From the NCBI GenBank assembly GCA_003135575.1, contig PLCG01000041.1, positions 1-15,747 on the forward strand: a stretch of DNA of 15,747 nt. The letters are read 5' to 3'. Positions within the stretch are counted from its first letter, which is position 1. Each line of letters starts with the position of its first letter. Of the stretch, positions 1 to 6,705 are shown piece by piece. The notes below the pieces were generated by a model, which was given only the letters and a program-made list of their open reading frames with translations, was not told where the DNA came from and did not search any database. Position numbers and translations under genes: made by a program. This DNA comes from Nitrososphaerota archaeon (GTDB lineage: Archaea > Thermoproteota > Nitrososphaeria > Nitrososphaerales > Gagatemarchaeaceae).

Positions 1-40
1 GGACCCTGACCACATCCTCTAACTCCACAAGTTGAAACAT
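1..40 (-). CDS. rpoE1: RNA polymerase subunit RpoE'/Rpb7, N-terminal fragment (cut by window edge)
   Basis: Reading the minus strand from an ATG at 40-38 gives MFQLVELEDVVRV before the window ends. This matches the usual start of archaeal RpoE' (Rpb7 homologue), which begins M-[YF]-x-LVE-[LVI]-ED-x-VR-[VI]. The subunit pairs with RpoF/Rpb4 to form the stalk of archaeal RNA polymerase. Only 13 codons are visible, so the call rests on this short match plus context: rpoE' commonly follows the aIF2gamma and PIN genes in archaeal genomes. The gene has its own TATA-like box upstream, so it is probably also transcribed separately from the PIN gene 156 bases before it. Confidence 0.7.
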   Translation of the reverse strand, partial: MFQLVELEDVVRV

Positions 41-76
41 GATATACCCTAGGAGGGTTTGGCCTTTTCGGAACCC

Positions 77-84
77 TAATAAAA
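77..84 (-). promoter_or_regulatory. TATA-like box for rpoE1
   Basis: The minus strand reads TTTTATTA here, 37-44 bases before the rpoE1 ATG, in an A/T-rich stretch that contrasts with the GC-rich coding DNA. This spacing would give a transcript with a leader of roughly 10-20 bases. Confidence 0.5.
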
Positions 85-157
85 GATTTTGGTAATTTTT
101 CGGTTTCTGCTCGGTTTCAGCGTTTTCGAGCTTCCTAGGGAAGTGCTCCACTGCGGG

Positions 158-174
158 GTTTTCACGTTGAAAAC
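158..174 (-). terminator. Small perfect hairpin after the PIN gene
   Basis: GTTTTC and GAAAAC form a perfect 6-bp inverted repeat with a 5-base loop (ACGTT), 23 bases after the PIN gene stop. It may end or process the aIF2gamma-PIN transcript. No clear U-tract follows directly, so the terminator call is weak. Confidence 0.3.
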
Positions 175-196
175 GCACCACGGTCGCGGCTGGCCC

Positions 197-622
197 TCAC
201 GTTGACACTCTTCCGCCGTGGAGCATGATCACGGTCCGAACCTTGGACGCCCTGAGCCTCTCTGCAAGGTCTGAGTCGATGGTAGCGACAGCGGCTCCCT
301 CGTTGAGGGCGAAGGAGATGATCTCGTCGTCCGGCTTGCCCCTCCCGTCTTGCACTAGGGAGAGTCTGCCCAGATCGACGAGCTCGAGGGCGAGGCCGGC
401 GAACTTCCCGGTCTTGTCGTCTTTCGCGGCCAGGCGCTTGAGCTCGTCGCGCACGGAGGTGAGGACCACAGGGACGAAGGCACCTACGATGTCGGCGATG
501 TCCTCCATCCATGGCGTAGGGGACTGCATGACCGCGATGAGGAAACTGCTGTCGAAGGCCACAGCCTTCTTCTTCCGAGATGTTGCCGAGGGGGCCTTAC
601 TGGCGGACCAGGCCTGAGCCAA
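197..622 (-). CDS. PIN-domain protein, Fcf1/Utp24-like (putative rRNA-processing nuclease)
   Basis: This is a 141-residue PIN-domain protein. The four acidic positions of the metal-dependent ribonuclease fold are visible: D24 (AFDSSFL), E60 (VRDELKRL), D98/D99 (KPDDEII) and D116 (ATIDSD). In many archaea a PIN protein annotated as Fcf1-like lies directly after the aIF2gamma gene; the eukaryotic relatives cleave pre-rRNA. A role in rRNA processing here is inferred from this context. The chosen TTG start (622-620) makes the gene overlap the end of the aIF2gamma gene by 26 bases. The first 19 residues are polar and basic, so a later GTG start at V21 is possible. It is not a VapC toxin by context, because no antitoxin gene is next to it. 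Confidence 0.8.
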   Translation of the reverse strand: MAQAWSASKAPSATSRKKKAVAFDSSFLIAVMQSPTPWMEDIADIVGAFVPVVLTSVRDELKRLAAKDDKTGKFAGLALELVDLGRLSLVQDGRGKPDDEIISFALNEGAAVATIDSDLAERLRASKVRTVIMLHGGRVST

Positions 623-1871
623 TCAGGCGCCACCTCTCGGCGATTTTCCTGCTTATCGCTACGCGGCCGTTCTCGTCGGCCACGACCGGCTTCTTGAGGT
701 CTAGCTCCGCCACGTTCTCCCTCGCGGAGGTGACCGTCCCTAGGGTCGAGGCGGTGCCGATGTTGAGCCTCACGACCTCGGTCGCCTTGACCTTGTCCAC
801 CTTTACCAGGGTGGACGCCCCGACCGCCTGGTCGAAGAGCTGCAGGTCGACCGTGATGTGAGTCCGGAGAGGCGGGAGGCTGCCCGGCTTGCCGATGAGG
901 TTCCCCACAAGGACGTCGCCCTTTGTTAGCCGCGGGTCTAGGGTGGTGCCCAGCGCTATCAGCCCGCCTGGCCCGACCCTGTCGGCCATTCCGGCGCCCG
1001 TCCCCAGGCTCGAGACCTTGGTGAGAATGGGCGTGTACTTGTTCGTCTTCTCCTCGGCGATGCCTGGGGAGATCTCAATCTCGTCGCCCACGTTGATCTC
1101 TCCTCTCACGAGGCTTCCCCCCAGGACGCCTCCCACGAGAGACTTTACGTCGGCGCCAGGACGGTTGACGTCGAAGCTCCTCAAGATATACATCTGCGCC
1201 GCCGCGCTCAGGTCGTGCTTCGGGGTGGGGATTGTCTCCTCGATCGACTCTATGAGCGCGTCGATGTTGATCCGGTTCTGGGCGGAGACGGGGATGACCG
1301 GCGCGTCCGCCCCCACCGTGTTCGCAAGGAACGCCTTGATCGCCTCGTAGTTCTTCTTCGCGCCCTCCGAGTCTACTCGGTCGATCTTGTTCTGGACGAC
1401 GACCATCTTCTTCAGGCCAAGCATCTGCAGGGCCAGCAGGTGCTCCCTCGTCTGCGGCATGGGTACTGGCTCGTTCGCTGCGATTACCAGGATTACCCCG
1501 TCCATCAAGGCCGCGCCGGCCAGCATGTTGGTCATGAGGCTCTCGTGCCCTGGAGTATCCACGAAGCTTACGGCGCGGAGGAGCTTCGTCTCGGCCCCGC
1601 ATACTGGGCAAACTGGCGACGTGGAATATCCCTCCGGGGGCGGCGTGACCGGGCACTTGTAGAACGCGGCATCGGCGTAGCCGACCTTGATCGTGATCCC
1701 CCGTTTCAGCTCCTCGCTGTGGGCGCTCGCCCAGACCCCTGATATTGCCTGAATTATTGAGGTCTTGCCATGGTCCACATGCCCTGAGCTGCCTATGTTG
1801 CACTCAGGCTGCTTGGGAATCCGCCGCTGACCTTCCTGCGGCGGTGCGGACGTGGACTGTTGCTGGGCCAT
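597..1871 (-). CDS. eif2g: Translation initiation factor aIF2, gamma subunit
   Basis: This 424-residue GTPase is the core subunit of aIF2, which binds initiator Met-tRNA and delivers it to the small ribosomal subunit. The G1 motif GHVDHGKT is at residues 30-37, switch II DTPGHE at 105-110, and NKID follows VVVQ. Two beta-barrel domains follow. The zinc-ribbon insert (about residues 72-92) shows only three cysteines, C73, C88 and C91: the usual second cysteine of the first knuckle is replaced by the run PVTPPPEGY. The length is normal for the family. The ATG at 1871 is preceded by a TATA-like box, and the gene overlaps the PIN gene, suggesting one transcript. eS6 lies 63 bases upstream. Confidence 0.97.
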   Translation of the reverse strand: MAQQQSTSAPPQEGQRRIPKQPECNIGSSGHVDHGKTSIIQAISGVWASAHSEELKRGITIKVGYADAAFYKCPVTPPPEGYSTSPVCPVCGAETKLLRAVSFVDTPGHESLMTNMLAGAALMDGVILVIAANEPVPMPQTREHLLALQMLGLKKMVVVQNKIDRVDSEGAKKNYEAIKAFLANTVGADAPVIPVSAQNRINIDALIESIEETIPTPKHDLSAAAQMYILRSFDVNRPGADVKSLVGGVLGGSLVRGEINVGDEIEISPGIAEEKTNKYTPILTKVSSLGTGAGMADRVGPGGLIALGTTLDPRLTKGDVLVGNLIGKPGSLPPLRTHITVDLQLFDQAVGASTLVKVDKVKATEVVRLNIGTASTLGTVTSARENVAELDLKKPVVADENGRVAISRKIAERWRLIGSGLVRQ

Positions 1872-1906
1872 GAATTGAACGGATAAGACGAGTGCGACGC
1901 GGCGTC

Positions 1907-1914
1907 TATTTTAA
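1907..1914 (-). promoter_or_regulatory. TATA-like box for the aIF2gamma gene
   Basis: The minus strand reads TTAAAATA, 36-43 bases before the ATG of the aIF2gamma gene, in the 63-base gap after the eS6 gene. It suggests aIF2gamma-PIN can be transcribed independently of eS6. Confidence 0.5.
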
Positions 1915-1934
1915 CGTGATGAGCTAGGTTTGGT

Positions 1935-2276
1935 CTACTCGACCTTGACGGCGTTGAGCTGGTATACCTCTTCTGTCACCAGTCCCCCCCGGACGAGCTT
2001 CCTCCTCTTCTCGCCCTCGGCTGCGTGCCTGAAACCGACGCCTTCGGTGAGCAGGACGCGCCTCTTCCCTCCCCCAAGGATGTCGGCGCGCATCGGGAAG
2101 CCTGCCTTGTCGCTCCCTCCGGTTATCTTCACCTTGTAGTTCTGACCTACGGGGGTGAGGTCGACGGTGTCGCCGAGCCTCCTCCCCAGGAATAGCTGAG
2201 CGGTGGAGTCCTTCGCCTCAAGGACCTCGGACTTGCCCGTCTTTGCGTCGCTGACGACGATCTTGAACGTGGCCAA
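1935..2276 (-). CDS. rps6e: Small-subunit ribosomal protein eS6
   Basis: This 113-residue protein is eS6. The FKIVVSD start, the LGRRLGDTVDL segment and the core KITGGSDKAGFPMR followed by GGGKRRVLL and EGVGFR are hallmarks of the family; archaeal eS6 lacks the long basic C-terminal tail of the eukaryotic protein, as here. It belongs to the small ribosomal subunit. The start is a TTG at 2276, chosen because family similarity begins at once (ATFKIVVSD). It precedes the aIF2gamma gene, its usual archaeal neighbour, and starts 125 bases from the divergent antitoxin gene. Confidence 0.96.
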   Translation of the reverse strand: MATFKIVVSDAKTGKSEVLEAKDSTAQLFLGRRLGDTVDLTPVGQNYKVKITGGSDKAGFPMRADILGGGKRRVLLTEGVGFRHAAEGEKRRKLVRGGLVTEEVYQLNAVKVE

Positions 2277-2302
2277 TTTTCAAACCCTACCCCTGGGCTC
2301 GG

Positions 2303-2310
2303 TTATTAAG
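2303..2310 (-). promoter_or_regulatory. TATA-like box for rps6e
   Basis: The minus strand reads CTTAATAA, 27-34 bases before the TTG start of rps6e. That spacing predicts a leaderless or nearly leaderless mRNA. Confidence 0.5.
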
Positions 2311-2364
2311 CGAATTGCAGCGAGAGGACATGCTTTCAATTGCAAGAGAGACACAGGCGGGGCG

Positions 2365-2373
2365 CTTATATAT
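2365..2373 (+). promoter_or_regulatory. TATA-like box for the toxin-antitoxin pair
   Basis: CTTATATAT lies 29-37 bases before the ATG at 2402, a spacing typical of archaeal promoters of nearly leaderless genes. It supports the ATG at 2402 over the upstream ATG-like starts that would precede or overlap the promoter. Confidence 0.6.
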
Positions 2374-2401
2374 CACCACGTACATATGTCCTTTTGTCCG
2401 T

Positions 2402-2647
2402 ATGACCGAAACTATCAAGGTCGAGGTGGACGAGGAGCTTGCGAAACAATTCAAGAAAAAGGCGATGGAAAGGTATGGCTACAAGAAAGGTGCGATGAAG
2501 AAGGCTCTCGTCGAGGCAATGAAGGCATTTCCGCCCAAGCAGCCGAGCAAGATGACAAAGACAAACTGGTCCGAACTGGTTGGCATCGCAAAGACTGACA
2601 AAGACTCGGTTTGGCTTCAGCACCACGCTTGGGACAACGTAGATTGA
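2402..2647 (+). CDS. Putative VapB-type antitoxin
   Basis: This is an 81-residue protein beginning MTETIKVEVDEELAKQFKKK. A short beta strand followed by two helices (to about residue 40) resembles the ribbon-helix-helix DNA-binding fold of small archaeal antitoxins; the C-terminal half (about 45-81) would then bind and neutralise the toxin. Such proteins normally repress their own operon. The ATG at 2402 sits after a good TATA-like box. Its stop codon TGA overlaps the likely TTG start of the PIN toxin gene, a coupling typical of antitoxin-toxin pairs. The pair is on the opposite strand to the surrounding translation genes, suggesting it was acquired. The antitoxin family is inferred from fold-like pattern and position, not from strong motif identity. 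Confidence 0.75.
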   Translation: MTETIKVEVDEELAKQFKKKAMERYGYKKGAMKKALVEAMKAFPPKQPSKMTKTNWSELVGIAKTDKDSVWLQHHAWDNVD

Positions 2648-3048
2648 TTCTCGTAGACACCAACGTGTTCATGGAACTCGTATTCGGGAGGAGCCGGGCC
2701 ATTGAGTGCAGAGTGATGCTCAATCGGATGTCTGAAGGCGAAGTCTCAGGCGTGGTGACCCGCTTCTCGGTGCATGCCGTCGAGGCGATCCTCGGAGGCA
2801 AAGCAAAGGATAAACTGAACCCATTTCTCCGTGGGCTCGAACAAACGCAGGGCCTCAGCATCTATGAGACATCCACCACTGACGAAATAGCGGCGTCAAT
2901 GGTCATGGAGAAGATTAAAAGAGACTTCGACGATTCTCTGCAATACTACGTCGCGAAGAAGCTTGGAGTCGAATCCATCGTCAGCTTCGACAAAGACTTC
3001 GACGGGTTAGACATTCCGCGGCGCGAACCTAAGGACATCAACGCGTGA
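2644..3048 (+). CDS. vapC: VapC-type PIN-domain toxin (ribonuclease)
   Basis: This PIN-domain protein is about 134 residues long. It starts (M)ILVDTNVFMELVFG, the classic VapC opening with the first catalytic Asp at residue 5. An acidic residue follows in VHAVEAIL, and the C-terminal half holds FDDSLQYYVAKKLG and VSFDKDFDGL, which carry the other metal-binding acids. VapC toxins cleave RNA, often tRNA or rRNA. The start is taken as TTG 2644-2646, overlapping the antitoxin TGA (2645-2647). An in-frame TTG at 2611 would add 11 residues not expected for the fold. The gene converges on the aIF5B gene with a 17-base gap. It is of a different PIN type from the Fcf1-like protein at 197-622. Confidence 0.85.
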   Translation: MILVDTNVFMELVFGRSRAIECRVMLNRMSEGEVSGVVTRFSVHAVEAILGGKAKDKLNPFLRGLEQTQGLSIYETSTTDEIAASMVMEKIKRDFDDSLQYYVAKKLGVESIVSFDKDFDGLDIPRREPKDINA

Positions 3049-3065
3049 GCACTTGGAAGGCTTCG

Positions 3066-4880
3066 CTAGAACCCGTAGAGCATATCCTTCGCCGAGCGTA
3101 TCGCGACTATCTCCTGGAACACGTTTTGGTCTTCGGGGCCGAGGGCCGACGCGTACTTGCCCTTCAGGAGCTTCGCGTCGTGGCTCGTGGGCACTGTGTA
3201 GAGGTTGTCGTCCTCCTTGATCTGCCTCCCCAGCGTCGGCCCCTTGACTGAGATGGCTACCTGCATCCCCTTCTTCGCTTCGGGGATGTTCTTCCCGTTC
3301 TCCTGGATCTGCTCGACGATGCCGATCTCCTCTCCGCTCTGGCTCATCAGCTTCACCTTGGCCCGGAGCTTGCCGGCGAGGATCTCCACGCCGAAGACCG
3401 CAGGGTCGTTCCTTCTGAAGAAGTTGCCCTTGAGAGCCTTGATCTTGGCGGGCATAGTCACGGTCTGGAGGACGTTTCGCTCGTCGTCCTCCTTCTTCTT
3501 GGCCGCCCACTGGACGTAGCCCTCGACCGCGTCGTAGATCACCTCGGACGTGATTATCTGCACTCTTTCGGCGCTCTCCTTGGCCTCGGGGAGGACCTTG
3601 ACGTCGAACCCGATGATCGCGCCGAGGTATGGGTCTCGCTCGGCGACCGCCTCCGCCTCGACTATCTCGGCCTTGGAGATGTCGCCGATGTCGGCAAGGC
3701 GCACGGGGATGGACCTCTCCTCGAACATCTTGACCAGCGCTTCAAGGCCGCCGATGCTCCCGGCCTTTACGACCACCCCGACGCTGTCACTCTTCCTCCT
3801 GAGAGTGCTGAGGTCTTTCTCGAGTTCGGTCTTGAGGGTGGCGAACTCGGCGTCGTCCTGGAAGGTCATGACCGCCGTCCCAGGGACCACGCCCTGGAGG
3901 TCTGTGCTGACGAGCTTGACTCCGGCTGCCGCGTATACCTCGTTGACGGCGGTGAACTTGTCCCGCGGGTCCCTCATCTCGTCGAGAGGCTTTGGCATGA
4001 AAAGCGCCTTCACCTTAGATTGCGTCGCCCCGTCCCGCTTCACTATCACGATCTTGTCCCCAACGTGGAGTATGCCGTCGGTGAGTATGATGTTGGCCGT
4101 CTCGCCCATCCCGACCTCCTCTTGGAGCTCTAGGACTATGCCCTTGGCCCTCCCTGAGACCTGCCCTTCGTTCTGCGAGAGCTTTGTTGTGAGGAACTGC
4201 TGTGCCAACCCGATTAGGACTGCAAGGAGCTCAGGGATACCTACGCCGTACCTCGCCGAGACTGGGACTATCGAGATCTGCTTGCGAAAGTCAGTGACGC
4301 GGTAGAAGGCCTCCGACTGGAAACCCGCCCGGGACAGCCCACCGACGACGTTGTAGAGGCGCTCCTCCAGCTCGTCGTTCCACTCGGGAGGCTGCTGCTT
4401 GAGCGCAGCGGCGAGGGCAGGGCCACCGTTCCCGCTCGCTGTGTCCTTCCTCCATCCCCGGATCATGTCGATCTTGTTGAGCGCGACAAGGAAGGGGACG
4501 CGCCTCTCCCTAAGGATCTCTATGCTCTCCCTCGTCTGGTTCTCCAGGCCTTTCGATACGTCGACGAGAAGTATAGCGATGTCCGCTGCCGATCCGCCCC
4601 GCATCCTCAGGTTGGAGAAGATCTCGTGCCCAGGGGTGTCGATGACTAGGAGCCCGGGGATCTTGAGCTGGCCGCCGGTCTTCGAGAGCAGCGGCCCGCA
4701 GATCGCCTCAAGTGTCTCCATGGGGAAGAAGCTCGCGCCGATCTCTTGGGTGATGCCGCCCGCCTCGCGGGCCTGGACTCCCGTCCCCCTTATGCGGTCA
4801 AGCAGTGAGGTCTTGCCGGCGTCCGTATGGCCCAGCACCACTACGACTGGTTGTCGGAGTTTTTGTTCTGACTGGGACAT
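3066..4880 (-). CDS. infB: Translation initiation factor aIF5B (IF2-like GTPase)
   Basis: This 604-residue GTPase is the archaeal aIF5B/IF2, which promotes ribosomal subunit joining. The G1 motif is GHTDAGKT (residues 17-24), where most relatives have GHVDHGKT or GHVDTGKT. Switch I region EAGGITQEIGAS (39-50), switch II DTPGHE (81-86, with the catalytic His85) and NKID (135-138) follow. The remaining length matches domains II-IV, with the IGGLEAL segment typical of domain III. The length is normal for archaeal aIF5B, without the long eukaryotic N-terminal extension. It lies downstream of ftsZ and a secreted-protein gene on the same strand and converges with the toxin gene. An AT-rich TAATTA stretch near 4916-4923 may hold its promoter. 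Confidence 0.97.
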   Translation of the reverse strand: MSQSEQKLRQPVVVVLGHTDAGKTSLLDRIRGTGVQAREAGGITQEIGASFFPMETLEAICGPLLSKTGGQLKIPGLLVIDTPGHEIFSNLRMRGGSAADIAILLVDVSKGLENQTRESIEILRERRVPFLVALNKIDMIRGWRKDTASGNGGPALAAALKQQPPEWNDELEERLYNVVGGLSRAGFQSEAFYRVTDFRKQISIVPVSARYGVGIPELLAVLIGLAQQFLTTKLSQNEGQVSGRAKGIVLELQEEVGMGETANIILTDGILHVGDKIVIVKRDGATQSKVKALFMPKPLDEMRDPRDKFTAVNEVYAAAGVKLVSTDLQGVVPGTAVMTFQDDAEFATLKTELEKDLSTLRRKSDSVGVVVKAGSIGGLEALVKMFEERSIPVRLADIGDISKAEIVEAEAVAERDPYLGAIIGFDVKVLPEAKESAERVQIITSEVIYDAVEGYVQWAAKKKEDDERNVLQTVTMPAKIKALKGNFFRRNDPAVFGVEILAGKLRAKVKLMSQSGEEIGIVEQIQENGKNIPEAKKGMQVAISVKGPTLGRQIKEDDNLYTVPTSHDAKLLKGKYASALGPEDQNVFQEIVAIRSAKDMLYGF

Positions 4881-4950
4881 ACGAAATCAGCATTCGGGCT
4901 TGCAGCCAACACGCTCCTAATTATCCCTTGCCTAAGTAAGGAGGGGCAAC

Positions 4951-5355
4951 TCACGCCGAGAAGGACGTGGTCGTAGAGTTTGAGATCGCGACGCCGCTGG
5001 GCGAGAATGCAAAGATGGTCGCCTTGTAGAGGCCGGGTGAGAGGCCGAACTCCACCGTGTAGGCGGTCCCGCTGAAGCCGCGTGTCAGGTTGAGCGTCGC
5101 CGTAGAGTAGAAGACTGTCTGCCCGAGGTTGTTGTGGACCACCATGATCACGATTCCGAGGACCGCCACGTCCAGGTTGTTTTGGAAGGTCGTCGCCAGC
5201 GTCGGGGAGATCCCTATGGTGCTGAATCTCGGGGCGCCCACGATAGTCCAGTTTGAGGTGCCTCCCACGGAGGTGTCGGCCATCGCTGCCTCCGCGCTTG
5301 TTGAGGCGAGTAGCAACCCGATGACCAACGCCGATGCGCCGAAGCGGAATGCCAT
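4951..5355 (-). CDS. Secreted small protein of unknown function
   Basis: I do not recognise this 134-residue protein. Residues 1-23 form a Sec-type signal peptide: short basic start (R4), hydrophobic core ALVIGLLLA and a likely cleavage after AEA. The mature part alternates hydrophobic and polar residues (for example VAVLGIVIMVV, TLNLTRG, YTVEFGLSPGLYKATIFAF) and looks like a small beta-sandwich similar to Ig-like or CARDB-like folds. It has no cysteine. Three N-glycosylation sequons are present: N35-W-T, N89-L-T and N126-S-T, fitting an exported archaeal glycoprotein. It lies between ftsZ and infB on the same strand, with a probable terminator between it and ftsZ. A surface or cell-envelope role is inferred only from the signal peptide. 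Confidence 0.75.
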   Translation of the reverse strand: MAFRFGASALVIGLLLASTSAEAAMADTSVGGTSNWTIVGAPRFSTIGISPTLATTFQNNLDVAVLGIVIMVVHNNLGQTVFYSTATLNLTRGFSGTAYTVEFGLSPGLYKATIFAFSPSGVAISNSTTTSFSA

Positions 5356-5388
5356 CCAAAAAGCGGGCCGGTCGCGCGCACTTAGCTC

Positions 5389-5413
5389 TTCTGGAGACAG
5401 GTTGCTTCCAGAA
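5389..5413. repeat. 7-bp inverted repeat upstream of the secreted-protein gene
   Basis: TTCTGGA (5389-5395) and TCCAGAA (5407-5413) are a perfect inverted repeat with an 11-base spacer. It begins 34 bases before the ATG of the secreted-protein gene. It could be an operator or an mRNA leader hairpin; nothing in the sequence decides between them. Confidence 0.35.
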
Positions 5414-5445
5414 AGGCCGCGGTCGAGAGCTCACGCTAGGTTGCG

Positions 5446-5485
5446 AAAATAAAAAGGAAGAGGAACTAAAGGCCCGAAAGCCCTT
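5446..5485 (-). terminator. Probable terminator after ftsZ
   Basis: On the minus strand AAGGGC and GCCTTT (5485-5480 and 5473-5468) can pair over 6 bp (one G-U) with a 6-base loop. The hairpin includes the ftsZ stop codon. About 12 bases later comes a T-rich run (minus strand TTTTTATTTT, 5455-5446). Archaeal termination often needs only T-rich stretches, so the run itself may be enough. Confidence 0.5.
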
Positions 5486-6539
5486 AGTTCTTAGGACCGA
5501 TCTTTATTGGACCTAGGGAGAAGCTGTAGTCCTGCTGCTGTGCGAGGAAGGTGCTCTCTACGCCAGTGAGCATGACCATCGTCTTCACGCGTCCTTCCAG
5601 GGATGGGTCCACACGTGCGCCCCAGACGATCCTGACCTTTGGAGATAGCGACTTTGTTACAAGTTCGCCTGCCCTTGTTACCTCCTCCAGCGTCACGTCC
5701 GAGCCGCCCGTCACGTGGACGAGAACCCCTTGCGACTTGGTCACGTCTCTGATGTCGAGTAGCTGCCCTTCGATGGCCTGCCTGATCGCGACCTCAACCC
5801 TGTCAGAGCCCTTCGCCTCTCCGACACCGATTGCGGCTAGACCCTTGCGCTCACATATCGCCCTAAGGTCTGCGTAGTCGATGTTGATGAGACTTGCTGT
5901 GGTGATGGTCTCGGTGATGCCCTTGACGAACTGGCCTACCAGCTCGTTTGCAACTCCCAGCGCCTGCTGCAGTGGCAGGTCGCCTGCGACTTTGGACAGT
6001 TTGGTGTTGTCGATCGCCACGACGGTGTCACAGTACTGGCGGAGAACTTTGAGAGCGTTCTTCGCGTTGTCGTACCGGAATCTCTCGACAGAGAACGGCA
6101 AAGTCACGACGCCTATCACTAGGCGGCCCTGCTTTGCGAGCTCCTTTGAGAGCACCTCCGCGGCACCTGTTCCGGTTCCTCCTCCGAGGCCGGCGCAGAT
6201 GAAGATGATGTTGCTGTTTTGTGTTTCCTTCTGGAACTCATCGAGCGACTCCTTTGTCGCTGCCGCACCGCGCTGTGGGTACCCTCCGGCACCCTGGCCG
6301 TGCGTGAGCTTCTCACCCATGAGGATCCTGCGATCCGCCTTGGTGATGCTCAAGTGAGCTGCGTCTGTGTTGGCGGCTATGAGTTTACCGCCGGCGATGC
6401 CTCGCTCCTTGATCCAGGAGACGATGTTGCTTCCGGCCCCGCCGACACCTATTACGGTGACGTTCGGGCGGGCCATCCGCATGACTGCTGCGATTTTTTC
6501 GGCTTCTATGAAGTCCATTCCTTCGTTACTTACTTCCAT
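5484..6539 (-). CDS. ftsZ: Cell-division protein FtsZ (tubulin-like GTPase)
   Basis: This 351-residue protein is FtsZ, the GTPase that polymerises at the division site. The nucleotide-binding start VIGVGGAGSNIV is at residues 29-40, the tubulin signature GGGTGTG at 119-125, and the T7 synergy loop NIDYADLRAI at 219-228 with D221 and D224 in place. It should therefore hydrolyse GTP when polymerised. The T3 loop reads GAGGYPQRG (83-91), where most FtsZ proteins have GAGGDPxxG, so an Asp is replaced by Tyr87. The C-terminal tail after about residue 335 is short and ends SLGPIKIGPKN, a possible partner-binding peptide. The ATG at 6539 follows a TATA-like box at 6566-6573. The gene is divergent from the transposase-derived gene and has no other division gene beside it. 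Confidence 0.96.
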   Translation of the reverse strand: MEVSNEGMDFIEAEKIAAVMRMARPNVTVIGVGGAGSNIVSWIKERGIAGGKLIAANTDAAHLSITKADRRILMGEKLTHGQGAGGYPQRGAAATKESLDEFQKETQNSNIIFICAGLGGGTGTGAAEVLSKELAKQGRLVIGVVTLPFSVERFRYDNAKNALKVLRQYCDTVVAIDNTKLSKVAGDLPLQQALGVANELVGQFVKGITETITTASLINIDYADLRAICERKGLAAIGVGEAKGSDRVEVAIRQAIEGQLLDIRDVTKSQGVLVHVTGGSDVTLEEVTRAGELVTKSLSPKVRIVWGARVDPSLEGRVKTMVMLTGVESTFLAQQQDYSFSLGPIKIGPKN

Positions 6540-6565
6540 CTTAGCATTGTTAAGGTAGTTTTTTC

Positions 6566-6573
6566 TATTTTAC
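6566..6573 (-). promoter_or_regulatory. TATA-like box for ftsZ
   Basis: The minus strand reads GTAAAATA, 27-34 bases before the ftsZ ATG, which predicts a leaderless or nearly leaderless transcript. It lies in the 166-base AT-rich region shared with the divergent gene. Confidence 0.55.
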
Positions 6574-6614
6574 TCTTATGAATTCTGATAGCCTAACGGC
6601 CTCCGAACACTAAC

Positions 6615-6634
6615 TTAACGCGATTTAACGCGAT
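6615..6634. repeat. Two tandem copies of a 10-bp repeat in the shared ftsZ promoter region
   Basis: TTAACGCGAT occurs twice head-to-tail, so the copies sit one DNA turn apart on the same face. More GTTAA/TTAAC motifs occur in the same intergenic region at 6549, 6649, 6663 and 6696. This is the pattern expected of an operator bound by a small DNA-binding protein, though no binding is shown. Confidence 0.5.
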
Positions 6635-6669
6635 TTTCAAACACTTTTGTTAAAAAATTTTGGTTAAGC

Positions 6670-6678
6670 TTATAAATA
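6670..6678 (+). promoter_or_regulatory. TATA-like box for the transposase-derived gene
   Basis: TTATAAATA lies 28-36 bases before the ATG at 6706, giving a strong, near-consensus archaeal promoter for an almost leaderless mRNA. Confidence 0.65.
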
Positions 6679-6705
6679 GTGCGCCCCGCCTTATCTTAAC
6701 ACGCC

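Noticed and set aside
41..196. Possible tRNA or other RNA gene in the gap before rpoE1
   Set aside because: No cloverleaf or conserved tRNA arm sequence is visible. The region is AT-rich and explained by a promoter and a small hairpin.
2315..2401. 29-codon upstream extension of the antitoxin
   Set aside because: It spans the TATA-like box at 2365-2373, so it is unlikely to be transcribed. The ATG at 2402 gives a normal antitoxin start.
3550..4305. 251-codon plus-strand frame opposite infB
   Set aside because: It is an antisense shadow rich in Ser/Thr/Arg with no domain; infB on the other strand is unambiguous.
6540..6705. Insertion-sequence ends around the transposase-derived gene
   Set aside because: I looked for matching terminal inverted repeats on both sides of 6706-7260 and saw none. 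The repeats upstream are direct repeats with no partner downstream.
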